DNA of 64,000 nucleotides from Lewinellaceae bacterium (GCA_020636255.1 JACJYE010000016.1:51256-115255); one strand, 5' to 3'; counted from the first letter of the stretch, positions 25,146 through 33,277 are shown. Numbers and translations: made by a program. Notes: generated from the letters alone by a model not told the origin.

Positions 25146-26213
25146 ATGCCTTTCGAGAAAACGCTCCTTATTACCGGCGGCGCCGGGTTTATTGGCTCCC
25201 ATCTGGTGCGCCTGTTGATTGACAAGTACCCAAACTATCACATCGTCAACCTGGATAAGCTCACCTATGCGGGCAACCTGGAAAACCTCAGAGATATCGA
25301 GAACAGGCCGAATTACACTTTTGTAAAAGGCGACATCACCGATGCGGAACAGATACAGGGCCTGTTCGGCCAGTATGGCTTCGACGGCGTCATCCACCTG
25401 GCTGCCGAGTCGCATGTCGACAGGTCTATCGCGAACCCGATGAGCTTTATCGAAACGAATATTGTCGGCACCGTCGTGTTGCTTAACGCTGCCCGTTTCC
25501 ACTGGAAGCAGGCCGAGGGCAAGCTGTTCTACCATATCTCCACCGACGAGGTCTACGGCAGCCTTGGCGATACGGGCTTTTTTACGGAAAAGACGGCCTA
25601 CGACCCCCGTTCACCCTATTCGGCCTCCAAGGCCAGTTCCGACCACCTGGTGCGCGCCTACTACCACACTTACGGCTTGCCGGTGGTGGTTTCCAACTGC
25701 TCCAACAACTACGGCCCCTACCAGTTCCCCGAAAAGCTGCTGCCTCTTATGATCAACAACATCCGCGACAACAAACCCCTGCCGGTGTATGGCGATGGCC
25801 TATACACCCGCGACTGGTTATGGGTGGAAGACCATGCGGCCGCTATCGACCTTATTTTCCACAAGGGCAGGGTAGGGGAAACCTACAACATCGGCGGCAA
25901 CAACGAATGGAAGAACATCAGCCTCGTGCACGCGCTGTGCGACATCATGGACGAGTTGCTGGAGCGCCCCGCCGGCAGCTCACGCCAGCTTATCACCTTC
26001 GTCAAAGACCGCCCGGGCCACGACAGGCGGTATGCCATTGATGCCTCCAAACTCAAACACGAACTGGGCTGGGAACCTTCCGTACAGGCCGCCGAAGGCC
26101 TTCGCCGCACTGCCCAATGGTATCTCGACAATACTGCCTGGCTGGAGCGGGTGACCTCCGGCGCCTATCAGCAGTATTATGCGGAAATGTATGGGGAGGC
26201 GCCAGGGCGGTAG
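25146..26213 (+). CDS. rfbB: dTDP-glucose 4,6-dehydratase
   Basis: 355 residues. The Rossmann motif TGGAGFIGSHLV is near the N-terminus, STDEVYG contains the catalytic Thr-Asp-Glu of the dehydratase, YSASKASSDHLVRAY holds the YxxxK pair, and SNCSNNYGPYQFPEKLLPLM is specific to RmlB. It turns dTDP-glucose into dTDP-4-keto-6-deoxyglucose, the precursor of dTDP-rhamnose and other deoxysugars. rmlA, rmlC and rmlD are not adjacent, so this gene stands alone here. Confidence 0.95.
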   Translation: MPFEKTLLITGGAGFIGSHLVRLLIDKYPNYHIVNLDKLTYAGNLENLRDIENRPNYTFVKGDITDAEQIQGLFGQYGFDGVIHLAAESHVDRSIANPMSFIETNIVGTVVLLNAARFHWKQAEGKLFYHISTDEVYGSLGDTGFFTEKTAYDPRSPYSASKASSDHLVRAYYHTYGLPVVVSNCSNNYGPYQFPEKLLPLMINNIRDNKPLPVYGDGLYTRDWLWVEDHAAAIDLIFHKGRVGETYNIGGNNEWKNISLVHALCDIMDELLERPAGSSRQLITFVKDRPGHDRRYAIDASKLKHELGWEPSVQAAEGLRRTAQWYLDNTAWLERVTSGAYQQYYAEMYGEAPGR

Positions 26214-26232
26214 GTTTTTGCAACTTGTCCCG

Positions 26233-26530
26233 AGGCTCCGCCGCGACGGCATTTTGTCCACGGGCGGTGCCCGTGGCTGGGTTGTTAACGCCCGTTGGGC
26301 GAGATGGCAGGCTCCGCCGCGACGGCATATTGTCCACGGGCGGTGCCCGTGGCTGGGCTGTTAACGCCCGTTGGGCGAGATGGCAGGCTCCGCCGCTACG
26401 GCATATTGTCAACGGGTGGTGCCCGTGGCTGGCCTGTTAACGCCCGTTAGGCGAGATGGCAGGCTCCGCCGCGACGGCATATTGTCAACGGGTGGTGCCC
26501 GTGGCTGGCCTGTTAACGCCCGTTAGGCGA
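26233..26530. repeat. 76-bp tandem repeat, four copies
   Basis: Copies begin at 26233, 26309, 26385 and 26461 with AGGCTCCGCCGC. The last is cut short near 26530. Each unit contains a hairpin CCACGGGC-ggt-GCCCGTGG and a smaller CGCCCgttgGGCG stem. Copies 1-2 share the perfect first stem, and copies 3-4 share CAACGGGTGG and CGTTAGGCG variants. No single protein reading is favoured. Confidence 0.9.
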
Positions 26531-27025
26531 GGACAAGGCCGCTACCCGGCCTGTGATGATAGCCACTATTCCGATACCCACAAAGGAGAACTTAATGCTC
26601 GCCAGCCACCTGGCGGTTGGCGCCAGCCATTCCGCCCGGCTGCCATCCAACAGGCGGAGCAGGCAGAGGTTTTCGCCTACATCGAGCAGGCCGGCAACGA
26701 ATTGCAGGGCGGCGATGGCGGCGATCAATGAATAAGGCAACCAGCGGTGAAGGCTCCAGCGGTAAGCCCGGAAGCAGAGTAGCGCCAGAAAAACGGTGTA
26801 GGCCAGAATAAAGAGGAAGTCGAGGTACAGGCTGCGCCGGGCCAGCGCCTGCCCCTCGGGCCCCCATTGCCTGAACAGCGCATCTACTCCATCGAGGCTG
26901 CCCGCAAACTCAAATGCGACGATAGAAGGCGCCGGGTTGGCCGTGAAGCGCATGAGCAGTGCGATAGCGACAAACAAGATGAAAAAATAGAGGTCGAGTC
27001 GTAGGGATAGGGCTTTGTTGATCAT
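26513..27025 (-). CDS. Four-helix integral membrane protein of unknown function
   Basis: 170 residues from the ATG at 27025. Hydrophobic segments lie at about 10-30, 63-85, 97-118 and 143-162 (LYFFILFVAIALLMRF, FLFILAYTVFLALLCF, LIAAIAALQFVAGLLDVGEN, FVGIGIVAIITGRVAAL). No family was recognised. Its last five codons and stop lie inside the final 76-bp repeat unit, so the repeat array has either replaced or supplied the C-terminus. A longer in-frame reading from 27157 would overlap the divergent DUF502 promoter and was not chosen. Confidence 0.65.
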   Translation of the reverse strand: MINKALSLRLDLYFFILFVAIALLMRFTANPAPSIVAFEFAGSLDGVDALFRQWGPEGQALARRSLYLDFLFILAYTVFLALLCFRAYRWSLHRWLPYSLIAAIAALQFVAGLLDVGENLCLLRLLDGSRAEWLAPTARWLASIKFSFVGIGIVAIITGRVAALSSPNGR

Positions 27026-27162
27026 GTGCGTAAGGTTTTTATCTCCTGAATATGCGAAATCCGGATGCCTGTTTGCTAAAATGGGGGCATATTTTTTCCG
27101 GTGCTCCGGAATGGCCGACCCAGGAGAGGCTTTTCTGTGTTCTGTAGAAAAAAACAAAAACT

Positions 27163-27792
27163 ATGATGCCCAAAAGAGTTCGGGTATTCCTGCGGCGCCT
27201 GCGCCGCTTTTTCATCACCACCGTTATCGGTGGTGTGGCCGTCGTACTGCCTTTTACCATTTTCGTCATGCTGGTGCGCCTGGTCGTCAACTTCTTCTCC
27301 GGCATTTTATCGCCGATGCGGCCCCTGTTCCCCTTTTCGAAGAACATCTCGGACTGGATCATCGACCTGCTGTCGTTCGGGATCGTGATCACCGCTTTCT
27401 TTGCGATCGGGCTGCTGGTACAGACCAGCTTTGGCAGCCGGATGTTCACCCGGCTGGAGGAGCGGTGGCTGATGCAGCTGCCCTTTTATTCTGTGCTCCG
27501 CGAAACCGTCCGGCAGTTTTTCGGCTCCAAAAAAGCGCCTTTTTCACAGGTCGTACTGGCCGACGTGTTCAACAACGGCACCCTGATGACCGGTTTCGTA
27601 ACCGATGACGACATCGGCAACGGGTACCTCACCATCTTTGTGCCTACGGGCCCCAACCCTACCAACGGCTTTATCTTTCACGTACCGGAACAGCAGGTGC
27701 GTTTCATTGACGCCCGCCCGGAAGACGCCATGCGAACGATCATCGGCGTGGGTACGGGCTCGGCAGTTTTGTTTAAGGGGAATAATAAATAA
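27163..27792 (+). CDS. DUF502 family membrane protein
   Basis: 209 residues with an N-terminal basic patch (KRVRVFLRRLRRFF), two transmembrane segments (about 18-42 and 66-88; GVAVVLPFTIFVMLVRLVV and LLSFGIVITAFFAIGLLV) and a soluble domain with FVPTGPNPTNGFIFHVPEQ, which is the DUF502 signature. The family is widespread in membranes of bacteria and plants, and its biochemical role is not settled. The promoter of the next gene begins immediately after its stop. Confidence 0.85.
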   Translation: MMPKRVRVFLRRLRRFFITTVIGGVAVVLPFTIFVMLVRLVVNFFSGILSPMRPLFPFSKNISDWIIDLLSFGIVITAFFAIGLLVQTSFGSRMFTRLEERWLMQLPFYSVLRETVRQFFGSKKAPFSQVVLADVFNNGTLMTGFVTDDDIGNGYLTIFVPTGPNPTNGFIFHVPEQQVRFIDARPEDAMRTIIGVGTGSAVLFKGNNK

Positions 27793-27794
27793 CC

Positions 27795-27802
27795 TACCTT
27801 TG
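27795..27802 (+). promoter_or_regulatory. -7 element (TACCTTTG) for the pseudouridine synthase gene
   Basis: Exact TAnnTTTG, with TTTG at 27768-27771 as a possible -33 at a slightly long spacing of 23 bp. It lies 2 bp after the DUF502 stop and 24 bp before the ATG at 27827. Confidence 0.55.
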
Positions 27803-27826
27803 CACCACAAAATCCTGAAAAAGGCA

Positions 27827-28519
27827 ATGCAAGGCTTACAGATCCTTTTTGAAGACAACCACCTCATCGCCGTCAATAAGCCGGCAGGTATACTGGTGCA
27901 GGGGGACGAGACAGAAGACAGGCCGCTGGGGGAGTTCGTCAAGGACTATATCAAGGACCGCTATAAAAAACCCGGCGCAGTATTTCTTGGCACTATTCAC
28001 CGGCTGGACCGGCCGGTGAGCGGCGTGGTCGTTTTTGCCCGCACGAGTAAGGCCCTGGAGCGGATGAACAAACTGTTTCACGACCGTCAGGTGCAAAAGG
28101 TTTACTGGGCTATCGCTACCGAGCGGCCCGACCCGCTGTCGGGGCACCTCGTCCATTATATCGAAAAAGACCGGGAAAGGAACGTCGCCAGGGCTTCCAT
28201 CCGGCCCCGGAGCAAGGATGCCAAGAAGTCGGAACTGGATTACGCCCTGCTGGCCGAGCTCGGCGGGCACCACTTGCTGGAAGTCAGGCCGCTCACGGGG
28301 CGCCCTCACCAGATCAGGGTGCAGCTTTCGCGCCTGGGCTGCTCCATTCGAGGAGACGTCAAATACGGCTTCGCTGCTCCCAACCGCGACGGCTCTATTC
28401 ATCTCCATTGCCGTTCGCTCACTTTCGAACACCCCGTACAAAAAACAATGGTCACCATCACGGCCGATCCGCCCAATCCCGACGAGGTGTGGCGGATGTT
28501 CGCCAACCAGTGGGAATAA
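27827..28519 (+). CDS. RluA-family 23S rRNA/tRNA pseudouridine synthase
   Basis: 230 residues from the ATG at 27827. HRLDRPVSGVVVFART holds the catalytic Asp of the RluA family, and LLEVRPLTGRPHQIRVQLS is the second family motif. The short length and lack of an N-terminal S4 domain place it with RluA/RluC-like single-domain enzymes. It converts specific uridines to pseudouridine in rRNA or tRNA, and the target position cannot be assigned. It has its own promoter. Confidence 0.9.
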   Translation: MQGLQILFEDNHLIAVNKPAGILVQGDETEDRPLGEFVKDYIKDRYKKPGAVFLGTIHRLDRPVSGVVVFARTSKALERMNKLFHDRQVQKVYWAIATERPDPLSGHLVHYIEKDRERNVARASIRPRSKDAKKSELDYALLAELGGHHLLEVRPLTGRPHQIRVQLSRLGCSIRGDVKYGFAAPNRDGSIHLHCRSLTFEHPVQKTMVTITADPPNPDEVWRMFANQWE

Positions 28520-28563
28520 AACCAGGCCTGGAGTGGGGCCATCTTTGAAAAAGCTACATTCTC

Positions 28564-29379
28564 ATGCCGTACAAACTCACCTACGCATCGCCCGACGACC
28601 CGCTGCTGAAGAAGCTGGTGATCAACGCCGTGGAGTACGCCACCGGGCGGCTGCGGCTGGAGCGTTACTACCGGGAGATAGAGCATCTGGGGCCGGAACA
28701 GTTGTGGAAAGCGGTGCTGGACAAGCTCGATGTAACGCTGGCCTTTAAGCCCGATAAGCTCGCACAGGCGCCCGCCGATGGGCCGGTGGTGTTCGTGGCC
28801 AACCACCCGTTCGGGGTCCTCGACGGGCTTATCCTTGGCTATCTCGTGTCGCTGGTGCGCCCCGATTTTTTTGTCATCGTCAACGAGGTGCTCACCCGCG
28901 ATAACCCCCTGGGGAAATATATGCTGCCGATCGACTTCCGGGAGACGCCGGAGGCAGCGCGCACCAATATCCTGACCCGCCAGCTGGCTACAGAGCGCCT
29001 GCGTAGCGGGCAGGCCCTTGCTATCTTCCCCTCTGGCGGCGTGGCCACCGCTCCCCGCTTTTGGAAGCCTGCCCAGGACCTGGAATGGAAGCGTTTTGTG
29101 GCCAAGCTGGTGCTGGTGTCCAAGGCCACCGTTGTGCCGCTTTACTTTCACGGGCGTAATAGCTTCCTATTCCAGATGGCCAGCCAGGTGAGCCTCAGCC
29201 TGCGCCTCAGCCTGCTGCTCAACGAGATCCGCAATAAGATCGGAACGACCATCGACATCAATATCGGCAGCCCCATTCCCTACCACACCCTCGCCGGCAA
29301 GGGGCGGCAGGAATTACTGGACTACCTCAAGGATGTAACGATGGCGCTTGCCCATGGCCGTTCGGCCTCCGAATTTTAG
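28564..29379 (+). CDS. Lysophospholipid/ornithine-lipid-type acyltransferase
   Basis: 271 residues. VVFVANHPFGVLDG is the acyltransferase block I in the NHPFG form of the OlsA/hemolysin-like branch, with His and Asp five residues apart. AIFPSGGVAT is the later GxxxxP-type block and VVPLYFHGRNS the following strand. It probably acylates a membrane lysolipid or ornithine lipid at the cytoplasmic membrane. It starts 45 bp after the pseudouridine synthase gene, on the same strand. Confidence 0.82.
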   Translation: MPYKLTYASPDDPLLKKLVINAVEYATGRLRLERYYREIEHLGPEQLWKAVLDKLDVTLAFKPDKLAQAPADGPVVFVANHPFGVLDGLILGYLVSLVRPDFFVIVNEVLTRDNPLGKYMLPIDFRETPEAARTNILTRQLATERLRSGQALAIFPSGGVATAPRFWKPAQDLEWKRFVAKLVLVSKATVVPLYFHGRNSFLFQMASQVSLSLRLSLLLNEIRNKIGTTIDINIGSPIPYHTLAGKGRQELLDYLKDVTMALAHGRSASEF

Positions 29380-29403
29380 GGGTGCATTCAAAACAGGAAA
29401 CTC

Positions 29404-29628
29404 GGGGCTGTCTCAAAAGAGCCTGCATAAGGAAAACCTGCAGAATAACTAACCGCAAAGACGCGGAGAAAAGCGCAAAGCAGGGCGTATAGAAGGAGCT
29501 CTTCCTGCGAAAAACCTCTGCGCCCTTGGTGAGGCCTTAGCGCCCTTAGCGGGAACCTCCAGGATTTCTCCCGCGAAGTCCGCCAAGGTAACGCGAAGTA
29601 CGTTAAGAGAGAGGAAAACCACTTTTAA
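29404..29628. mobile_element. MITE-like element related to the one at 16609, right end degraded
   Basis: The first 45 bp (GGGGCTGTCTCAAAAGAGCC onwards) are almost identical to the start of the 16609 element, and the same GAGAGAxGAAAACCACTTT motif is found near its other end. The terminal repeat at the right is lost. The middle (about 29450-29520) matches the reverse complement of 10805-10885. Confidence 0.6.
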
Positions 29629-29722
29629 CACGGCATTTGACGAATACCAGACGCTGGACGGGCAAACCAAAGCCATTGAGCAGCACGCCTTCCCCATTGC
29701 TTTTCTGTTGCAAGAAGATTAG
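29624..29722 (+). pseudogene. C-terminal remnant of an unidentified protein gene
   Basis: Directly after the repeat, one frame reads 32 ordinary protein-like codons (FNTAFDEYQTLDGQTKAIEQ and then HAFPIAFLLQED) and ends in TAG at 29720. There is no start, and repeat DNA occupies the position of the preceding codons. The simplest reading is a gene whose 5' part was removed or replaced when the repeat arrived. The family is not recognised. Confidence 0.45.
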
Positions 29723-29748
29723 CTTTACTATCCTAAACACCAATCGCC

Positions 29749-30408
29749 ATGTTCATAGGACACTTCGCCGTCGGGATGGGAGCGAAGGCTGCAGCGCCCC
29801 GCGTTTCCCTGGGAACCCTCTTCCTCGCCGCCCAATTCGTCGACCTGCTCTGGCCTACTTTATTGTTGTTCGGCATCGAAAGGGTAAAGATCGTACCCGG
29901 CATCACTACCGTAACCCCGCTGGACTTTCAGCACTATCCCATCACCCATAGCCTGCTTATGGGGGTGGTTTGGGGGCTGTTGTTGGGAGGGGTGTACTGG
30001 GCCTTGCAAAAAAACAAACGAGGCGCTATTGTTGTGGGCCTCTGTGTCGTCAGCCACTGGCTGCTCGACCTGGTTGTGCATCGCCCCGACCTGCCCCTTA
30101 TCCCTGGAGGCGACGCCCACCTCGGCCTCGGGCTCTGGAATTCCTTACCGGCTACAGTGGTGGTGGAAGGGCTTTTATTCATCCTCGGTATCTGGCTCTA
30201 TCTGCGCACCACTACGGCTAAGAACCGGGTAGGGCGCTTTGCATTCTGGGGCCTGGTGGCTTTTCTCGCCATTATCTACATCACCAACCTGTTTGGCCCT
30301 CCGCCACCCGATGTAAAGGCCATAGCCTGGGCCGGCCACCTGCAATGGCTGTTCGTTATATGGGCCTATTGGGTAGACAGGAACCGGGTTGCCGGCATAA
30401 AGGCCTAG
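29749..30408 (+). CDS. Multi-pass membrane protein, possibly metal-dependent hydrolase-like (YdjM/YfhO type)
   Basis: 219 residues with about five hydrophobic segments. The N-terminus MFIGHFAVGMGAKAAAP and the later THSLLMGVVWG and VSHWLLDLVVHRPD put histidines and aspartates at the membrane edge, as in the YdjM-type 'membrane-bound metal-dependent hydrolase' family. Activity is not established. Its TAG stop overlaps the TAG of the convergent flavoprotein gene inside a shared CTAG. Confidence 0.6.
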   Translation: MFIGHFAVGMGAKAAAPRVSLGTLFLAAQFVDLLWPTLLLFGIERVKIVPGITTVTPLDFQHYPITHSLLMGVVWGLLLGGVYWALQKNKRGAIVVGLCVVSHWLLDLVVHRPDLPLIPGGDAHLGLGLWNSLPATVVVEGLLFILGIWLYLRTTTAKNRVGRFAFWGLVAFLAIIYITNLFGPPPPDVKAIAWAGHLQWLFVIWAYWVDRNRVAGIKA

Positions 30409-31625
30409 AGGGCCGCCATAGCCTCTCCTGCGATCCAGCCTCCCGTCCAGGCGGCCTGGAAGTTGAATCCGCCGGTAATGGCGTCGATATCGAGCACCTC
30501 GCCTGCGAAGAAGAGGCCGGGGAAAAGCTTGCTTTGGAAAGTTTTGAAGTCGATCTCGCGCAGGCTCACCCCGCCGGCAGTGACGAATTCTTCCTTGAAG
30601 GTGCTCTTGCCTTCGACAGCATATACGCCGTTCACCAGTTCTTCTGCCAGCCTACCGAGGCCTTTGTTGCCGAGCTCGGCCCAGCGCAGTTGTTCATCGA
30701 TGCCTGCTCCGGTCGTCAGGCTCCGCCACAGGCGGGTGGGCAGGGCGAACAGAGGGTTGGCCTGTATCTGTTTTTTGGGGGTATCCTGCCGCTGGCCGTC
30801 CAGTACCTCCCGCACCTGTTCCAGGCTTTGCCCCAGCCAGTTGACGCGAACGGTAAAAGTATAGTTAAGCTTGGCCAGCTCCCGTGCGCCCCAGGCCGAT
30901 AAGCGGAGGATGGCGGGCCCGCTCATGCCCCAGTGCGTGATGAGCAGCGGCCCGCTGGCCTGTAGTTTGGCGCCCTGCACGTATACGGTAGCTTTAGGCA
31001 CGGAGAGCCCCTGCAGCCCTTCGATGCGGGCATCCCTGATGTTGAAGGTGAACAGAGAAGGCACCGGCTCGACGATGGTATGCCCCAGCGCACCCAGCAA
31101 CTTCCACATAGCCGGGCTGCTGCCGGCAGCGATCATCACGGCATCTGCGGTATAGCGGTTCTCTTTGGTATGAACCAGCCAATGGCCATGGGGTTCACCG
31201 GGCGGCTCGAGCAGGTGTACGCGTTGTTGGAGGTGGGCCTGGACGCCTGCATTACGGGCGGCATCCCAAAGGCAATCGATAATGGTTTGCGAGTTGTCCG
31301 TCACCGGAAACATCCGGCCGTCTTCTTCGATCTTGGTGGGCACGCCGCGTTTTTCAAACCAGTCGACAGTATCGCCGGAGCAGAAGCGGTGGAAAGGGCC
31401 GATGAGTTCGCGCTCACCACGGGGGTAGAACTTCGACAGCTCCTTGGGCACGAAGCAGGCATGGGTGAGGTTGCAGCGCCCGCCGCCCGATATTTTTACC
31501 TTGCCCAGCACTTCCCTGCCCGCCTCCAGGATGCGTGTCTCGGCTTCCGGAGCGAGCTCGGCGAAACGGATAGCGGCGAAAAAGCCGGCAGCGCCGCCGC
31601 CGATGATGATGACGCGTTTTTTCAT
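30405..31625 (-). CDS. BaiN/HI0933-type NAD(P)/FAD-dependent oxidoreductase
   Basis: 406 residues from the ATG at 31625. The FAD-binding motif VIIIGGGAAGFFAAI is at the N-terminus, then GKVKISGGGRCNLTHACF, the family hallmark, HWGMSGPAILRLSAW in the inserted domain, and AGEVLDIDAITGGFNFQAAW near the C-terminus. Members reduce diverse substrates, and the cellular role is often unknown. A -7 element ends 4 nt before the start codon, so the mRNA is probably leaderless. Confidence 0.92.
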   Translation of the reverse strand: MKKRVIIIGGGAAGFFAAIRFAELAPEAETRILEAGREVLGKVKISGGGRCNLTHACFVPKELSKFYPRGERELIGPFHRFCSGDTVDWFEKRGVPTKIEEDGRMFPVTDNSQTIIDCLWDAARNAGVQAHLQQRVHLLEPPGEPHGHWLVHTKENRYTADAVMIAAGSSPAMWKLLGALGHTIVEPVPSLFTFNIRDARIEGLQGLSVPKATVYVQGAKLQASGPLLITHWGMSGPAILRLSAWGARELAKLNYTFTVRVNWLGQSLEQVREVLDGQRQDTPKKQIQANPLFALPTRLWRSLTTGAGIDEQLRWAELGNKGLGRLAEELVNGVYAVEGKSTFKEEFVTAGGVSLREIDFKTFQSKLFPGLFFAGEVLDIDAITGGFNFQAAWTGGWIAGEAMAAL

Positions 31626-31629
31626 GGGG

Positions 31630-31637
31630 CAAAGGTA
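31630..31637 (-). promoter_or_regulatory. -7 element (TACCTTTG) for the flavoprotein gene, leaderless layout
   Basis: Exact TAnnTTTG, minus strand, separated from the ATG by only CCCC. Confidence 0.55.
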
Positions 31638-31683
31638 GGAAAGCTGCCCTATTAAAGCGCTACTTTCCCTATTTTGCGGGCGG

Positions 31684-32616
31684 ATGAAAAAAAACGCCAT
31701 GCCAGTACCTGACCCTTTCTTTCTAGGCCTGCTGCTCAGCCCCGACAACGGACAGCCACTGGAATGGGCAGGGGAGAGCCTGCAGACAGCCGATGGTACA
31801 TTTTCTTACGAAGTGACAGGCGGTGTGCCCGTCATGCTACCCCGGCAGGCCCGGGAAGCGTTTCGCCTGGCCGAGCAGCACGAGCGCTTCGGCTCCCGCT
31901 TTTTCTATGTCGATCATTACCAGGCCGATGCCGAGCTGTTCGATTATTTCCAGGATTTTGAAGACGGTGCAGCCCTTCACGAAACGCGGCGCCTGCATGA
32001 GACGATCATTTCGGAAGTGCCGAAAGGCACGGCTTCCATCCTGGATGTAGGTTGTGGCAAGGGTTGGGTGGCACAGCATTTCTGCCCTCAGGGCATCGCC
32101 GTATGCTCTATGGATATTTCAACCGTCAACCCCCAGCGAGCGGTAGAACGCTATCCGTTCGACAAACACTTCGGCCTGGTGGCTGATGCCTATAACCTGC
32201 CCTTTCGGGATGGTGTTTTCGACTGTATCATCGCTTCGGAGATCATCGAGCATGTGCCGGCCCCGGCAGAATTTATGGCCAGCCTGATGCGGGTGCTGCG
32301 CCCCGGCGGGCAGCTTATCATCACTACGCCCTACGATGAGAAGATACAGTACTATCTCTGCATCCACTGCAACAGGCCAACTCCTCAGCACGCCCACATC
32401 CACAGCTTCACCATGAAAAAGCTGCTGGCCCTTGCGCCGATGAGCATGGCGCGTGCACACCGTATTTACACCTTCGGCAACAAAGCGCTGATCAGGTTGC
32501 GCACGCATGTGTTGTTGCGTTTACTGCCCTTCCCGCTTTGGCGGCTGGCCGACGGCCTTGCCAACCGGCTGATCCAAAAACCCTCACGGATACTGTTCAG
32601 GCTGGAGCGGAATTGA
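31684..32616 (+). CDS. Class I SAM-dependent methyltransferase with Trm112-like N-terminus
   Basis: 310 residues. The first ~50 residues (LLSPDNGQPLEWAGESLQTADG and VTGGVPVMLP) resemble the Trm112-like small domain that precedes many envelope-sugar methyltransferases, but without its cysteines. The catalytic Methyltransf_11 domain has ILDVGCGKGWVAQHF (motif I), FDCIIASEIIEHVP and VLRPGGQLIITTP. It stands at the left edge of an accessory block. The substrate is unknown; small molecules or polyketide/glycan intermediates are typical. Confidence 0.82.
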   Translation: MKKNAMPVPDPFFLGLLLSPDNGQPLEWAGESLQTADGTFSYEVTGGVPVMLPRQAREAFRLAEQHERFGSRFFYVDHYQADAELFDYFQDFEDGAALHETRRLHETIISEVPKGTASILDVGCGKGWVAQHFCPQGIAVCSMDISTVNPQRAVERYPFDKHFGLVADAYNLPFRDGVFDCIIASEIIEHVPAPAEFMASLMRVLRPGGQLIITTPYDEKIQYYLCIHCNRPTPQHAHIHSFTMKKLLALAPMSMARAHRIYTFGNKALIRLRTHVLLRLLPFPLWRLADGLANRLIQKPSRILFRLERN

Positions 32617-32625
32617 GCTAAAAAT

Positions 32626-32641
32626 CTCCAAACAAGCTTTT
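32626..32641. repeat. End fragment of the AGAGCTTG hairpin family
   Basis: CTCCAAACAAGCTTTT, 9 bp after the methyltransferase stop, matches the right terminus of the 164-bp elements except for its last bases. Confidence 0.45.
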
Positions 32642-32709
32642 AAGCCACAATTAAGCGCAGATTAAGTGTTATTAAGCGGCGCTTTACGTACCGCTAAGCC
32701 GGCATTAAG
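32640..32709 (+). promoter_or_regulatory. Array of TTAAG pentamers at 11-bp spacing
   Basis: TTAAG occurs at 32640, 32651, 32662, 32672 and 32705, with CTAAG at 32694. Steps are 11, 11, 10, 22 and 11 bp, so all lie on one helix face. Phased direct repeats of this kind are typical for OmpR/PhoB-type response regulators. The array runs up to the -33 region of the promoter at 32720-32727. Confidence 0.5.
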
Positions 32710-32719
32710 GCAGGGGCCC

Positions 32720-32727
32720 CATCTTTG
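32720..32727 (+). promoter_or_regulatory. -7 element (CATCTTTG) downstream of the TTAAG array
   Basis: One mismatch to TAnnTTTG. It gives a leader of about 115 nt to the ATG at 32846. No good -33 element is visible, consistent with activator dependence. Confidence 0.45.
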
Positions 32728-32845
32728 CATCAGGTTCTTGAAACGGAAAAAACACGATAACAAACATTTTAATTAACCCCGGCATCCTGAATCAGGATCT
32801 ACCCCAAGGACCCATCTGAGGAAGGTGCCAGAAACCAAATTTATC

Positions 32846-33277
32846 ATGACAGTAGAAAATGTAATTCCCAGCAGCATGTTCGCCATTACCGGCAATGTTC
32901 ACCTGCACGAAAGTGCTTCCACTGCCGACCTTCCACAAGCCTCTCCGGTAAGCATCATCCAACGCGACCAAACCCTGTATGTCCATTTCGTATGGAGCCA
33001 AAACGGCTGGTTGGGCAAATTGCTCTCTCCAGGCTGCAAGTGGGACGCCCGCGTTTATCTGGAGCTGATGGGCGCTGGTGAAATCAGCAACCCTGCTCCG
33101 GTCACCGTAGCCTTTTCGAGCGCCAGCAGTGCCAGCTATAGCGCCGTGGTGCCCGTTTCGTCCCTGCCGCAGGGCGCCTACAAGGTGATCGCTACCCTGA
33201 TGCTGCATGGCCCGTCAGGCCCCACTCCGATCGCAGCATACGAAGACCTCGGCATACTTCAGGTGTACGAAGATTAA
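32846..33277 (+). CDS. Unknown beta-sandwich protein
   Basis: 143 residues from the ATG at 32846 (a GTG at 32825 in frame is less likely). There is no signal peptide. The protein reads as one Ig-like beta-sandwich: DQTLYVHFVWSQNGWLG, KWDARVYLELMG, SYSAVVPVSSLPQGAYKVIA, ending ILQVYED. The last strands resemble those at the end of the neighbouring 33443 product (GGLYRLTATVHLTHADS), which suggests a shared module. Function is unknown. It has its own array-controlled promoter and a strong terminator, so it is a single-gene unit. Confidence 0.6.
   Translation: MTVENVIPSSMFAITGNVHLHESASTADLPQASPVSIIQRDQTLYVHFVWSQNGWLGKLLSPGCKWDARVYLELMGAGEISNPAPVTVAFSSASSASYSAVVPVSSLPQGAYKVIATLMLHGPSGPTPIAAYEDLGILQVYED

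Noticed and set aside
26117..26440. Open frames running through the 76-bp repeats
   Set aside because: Several frames are open at once only because the unit lacks stops. There is no start, promoter or composition typical of genes.
26233..26530. CRISPR array
   Set aside because: The units are contiguous tandem repeats with no unique spacers between constant repeats, and no cas genes are nearby.
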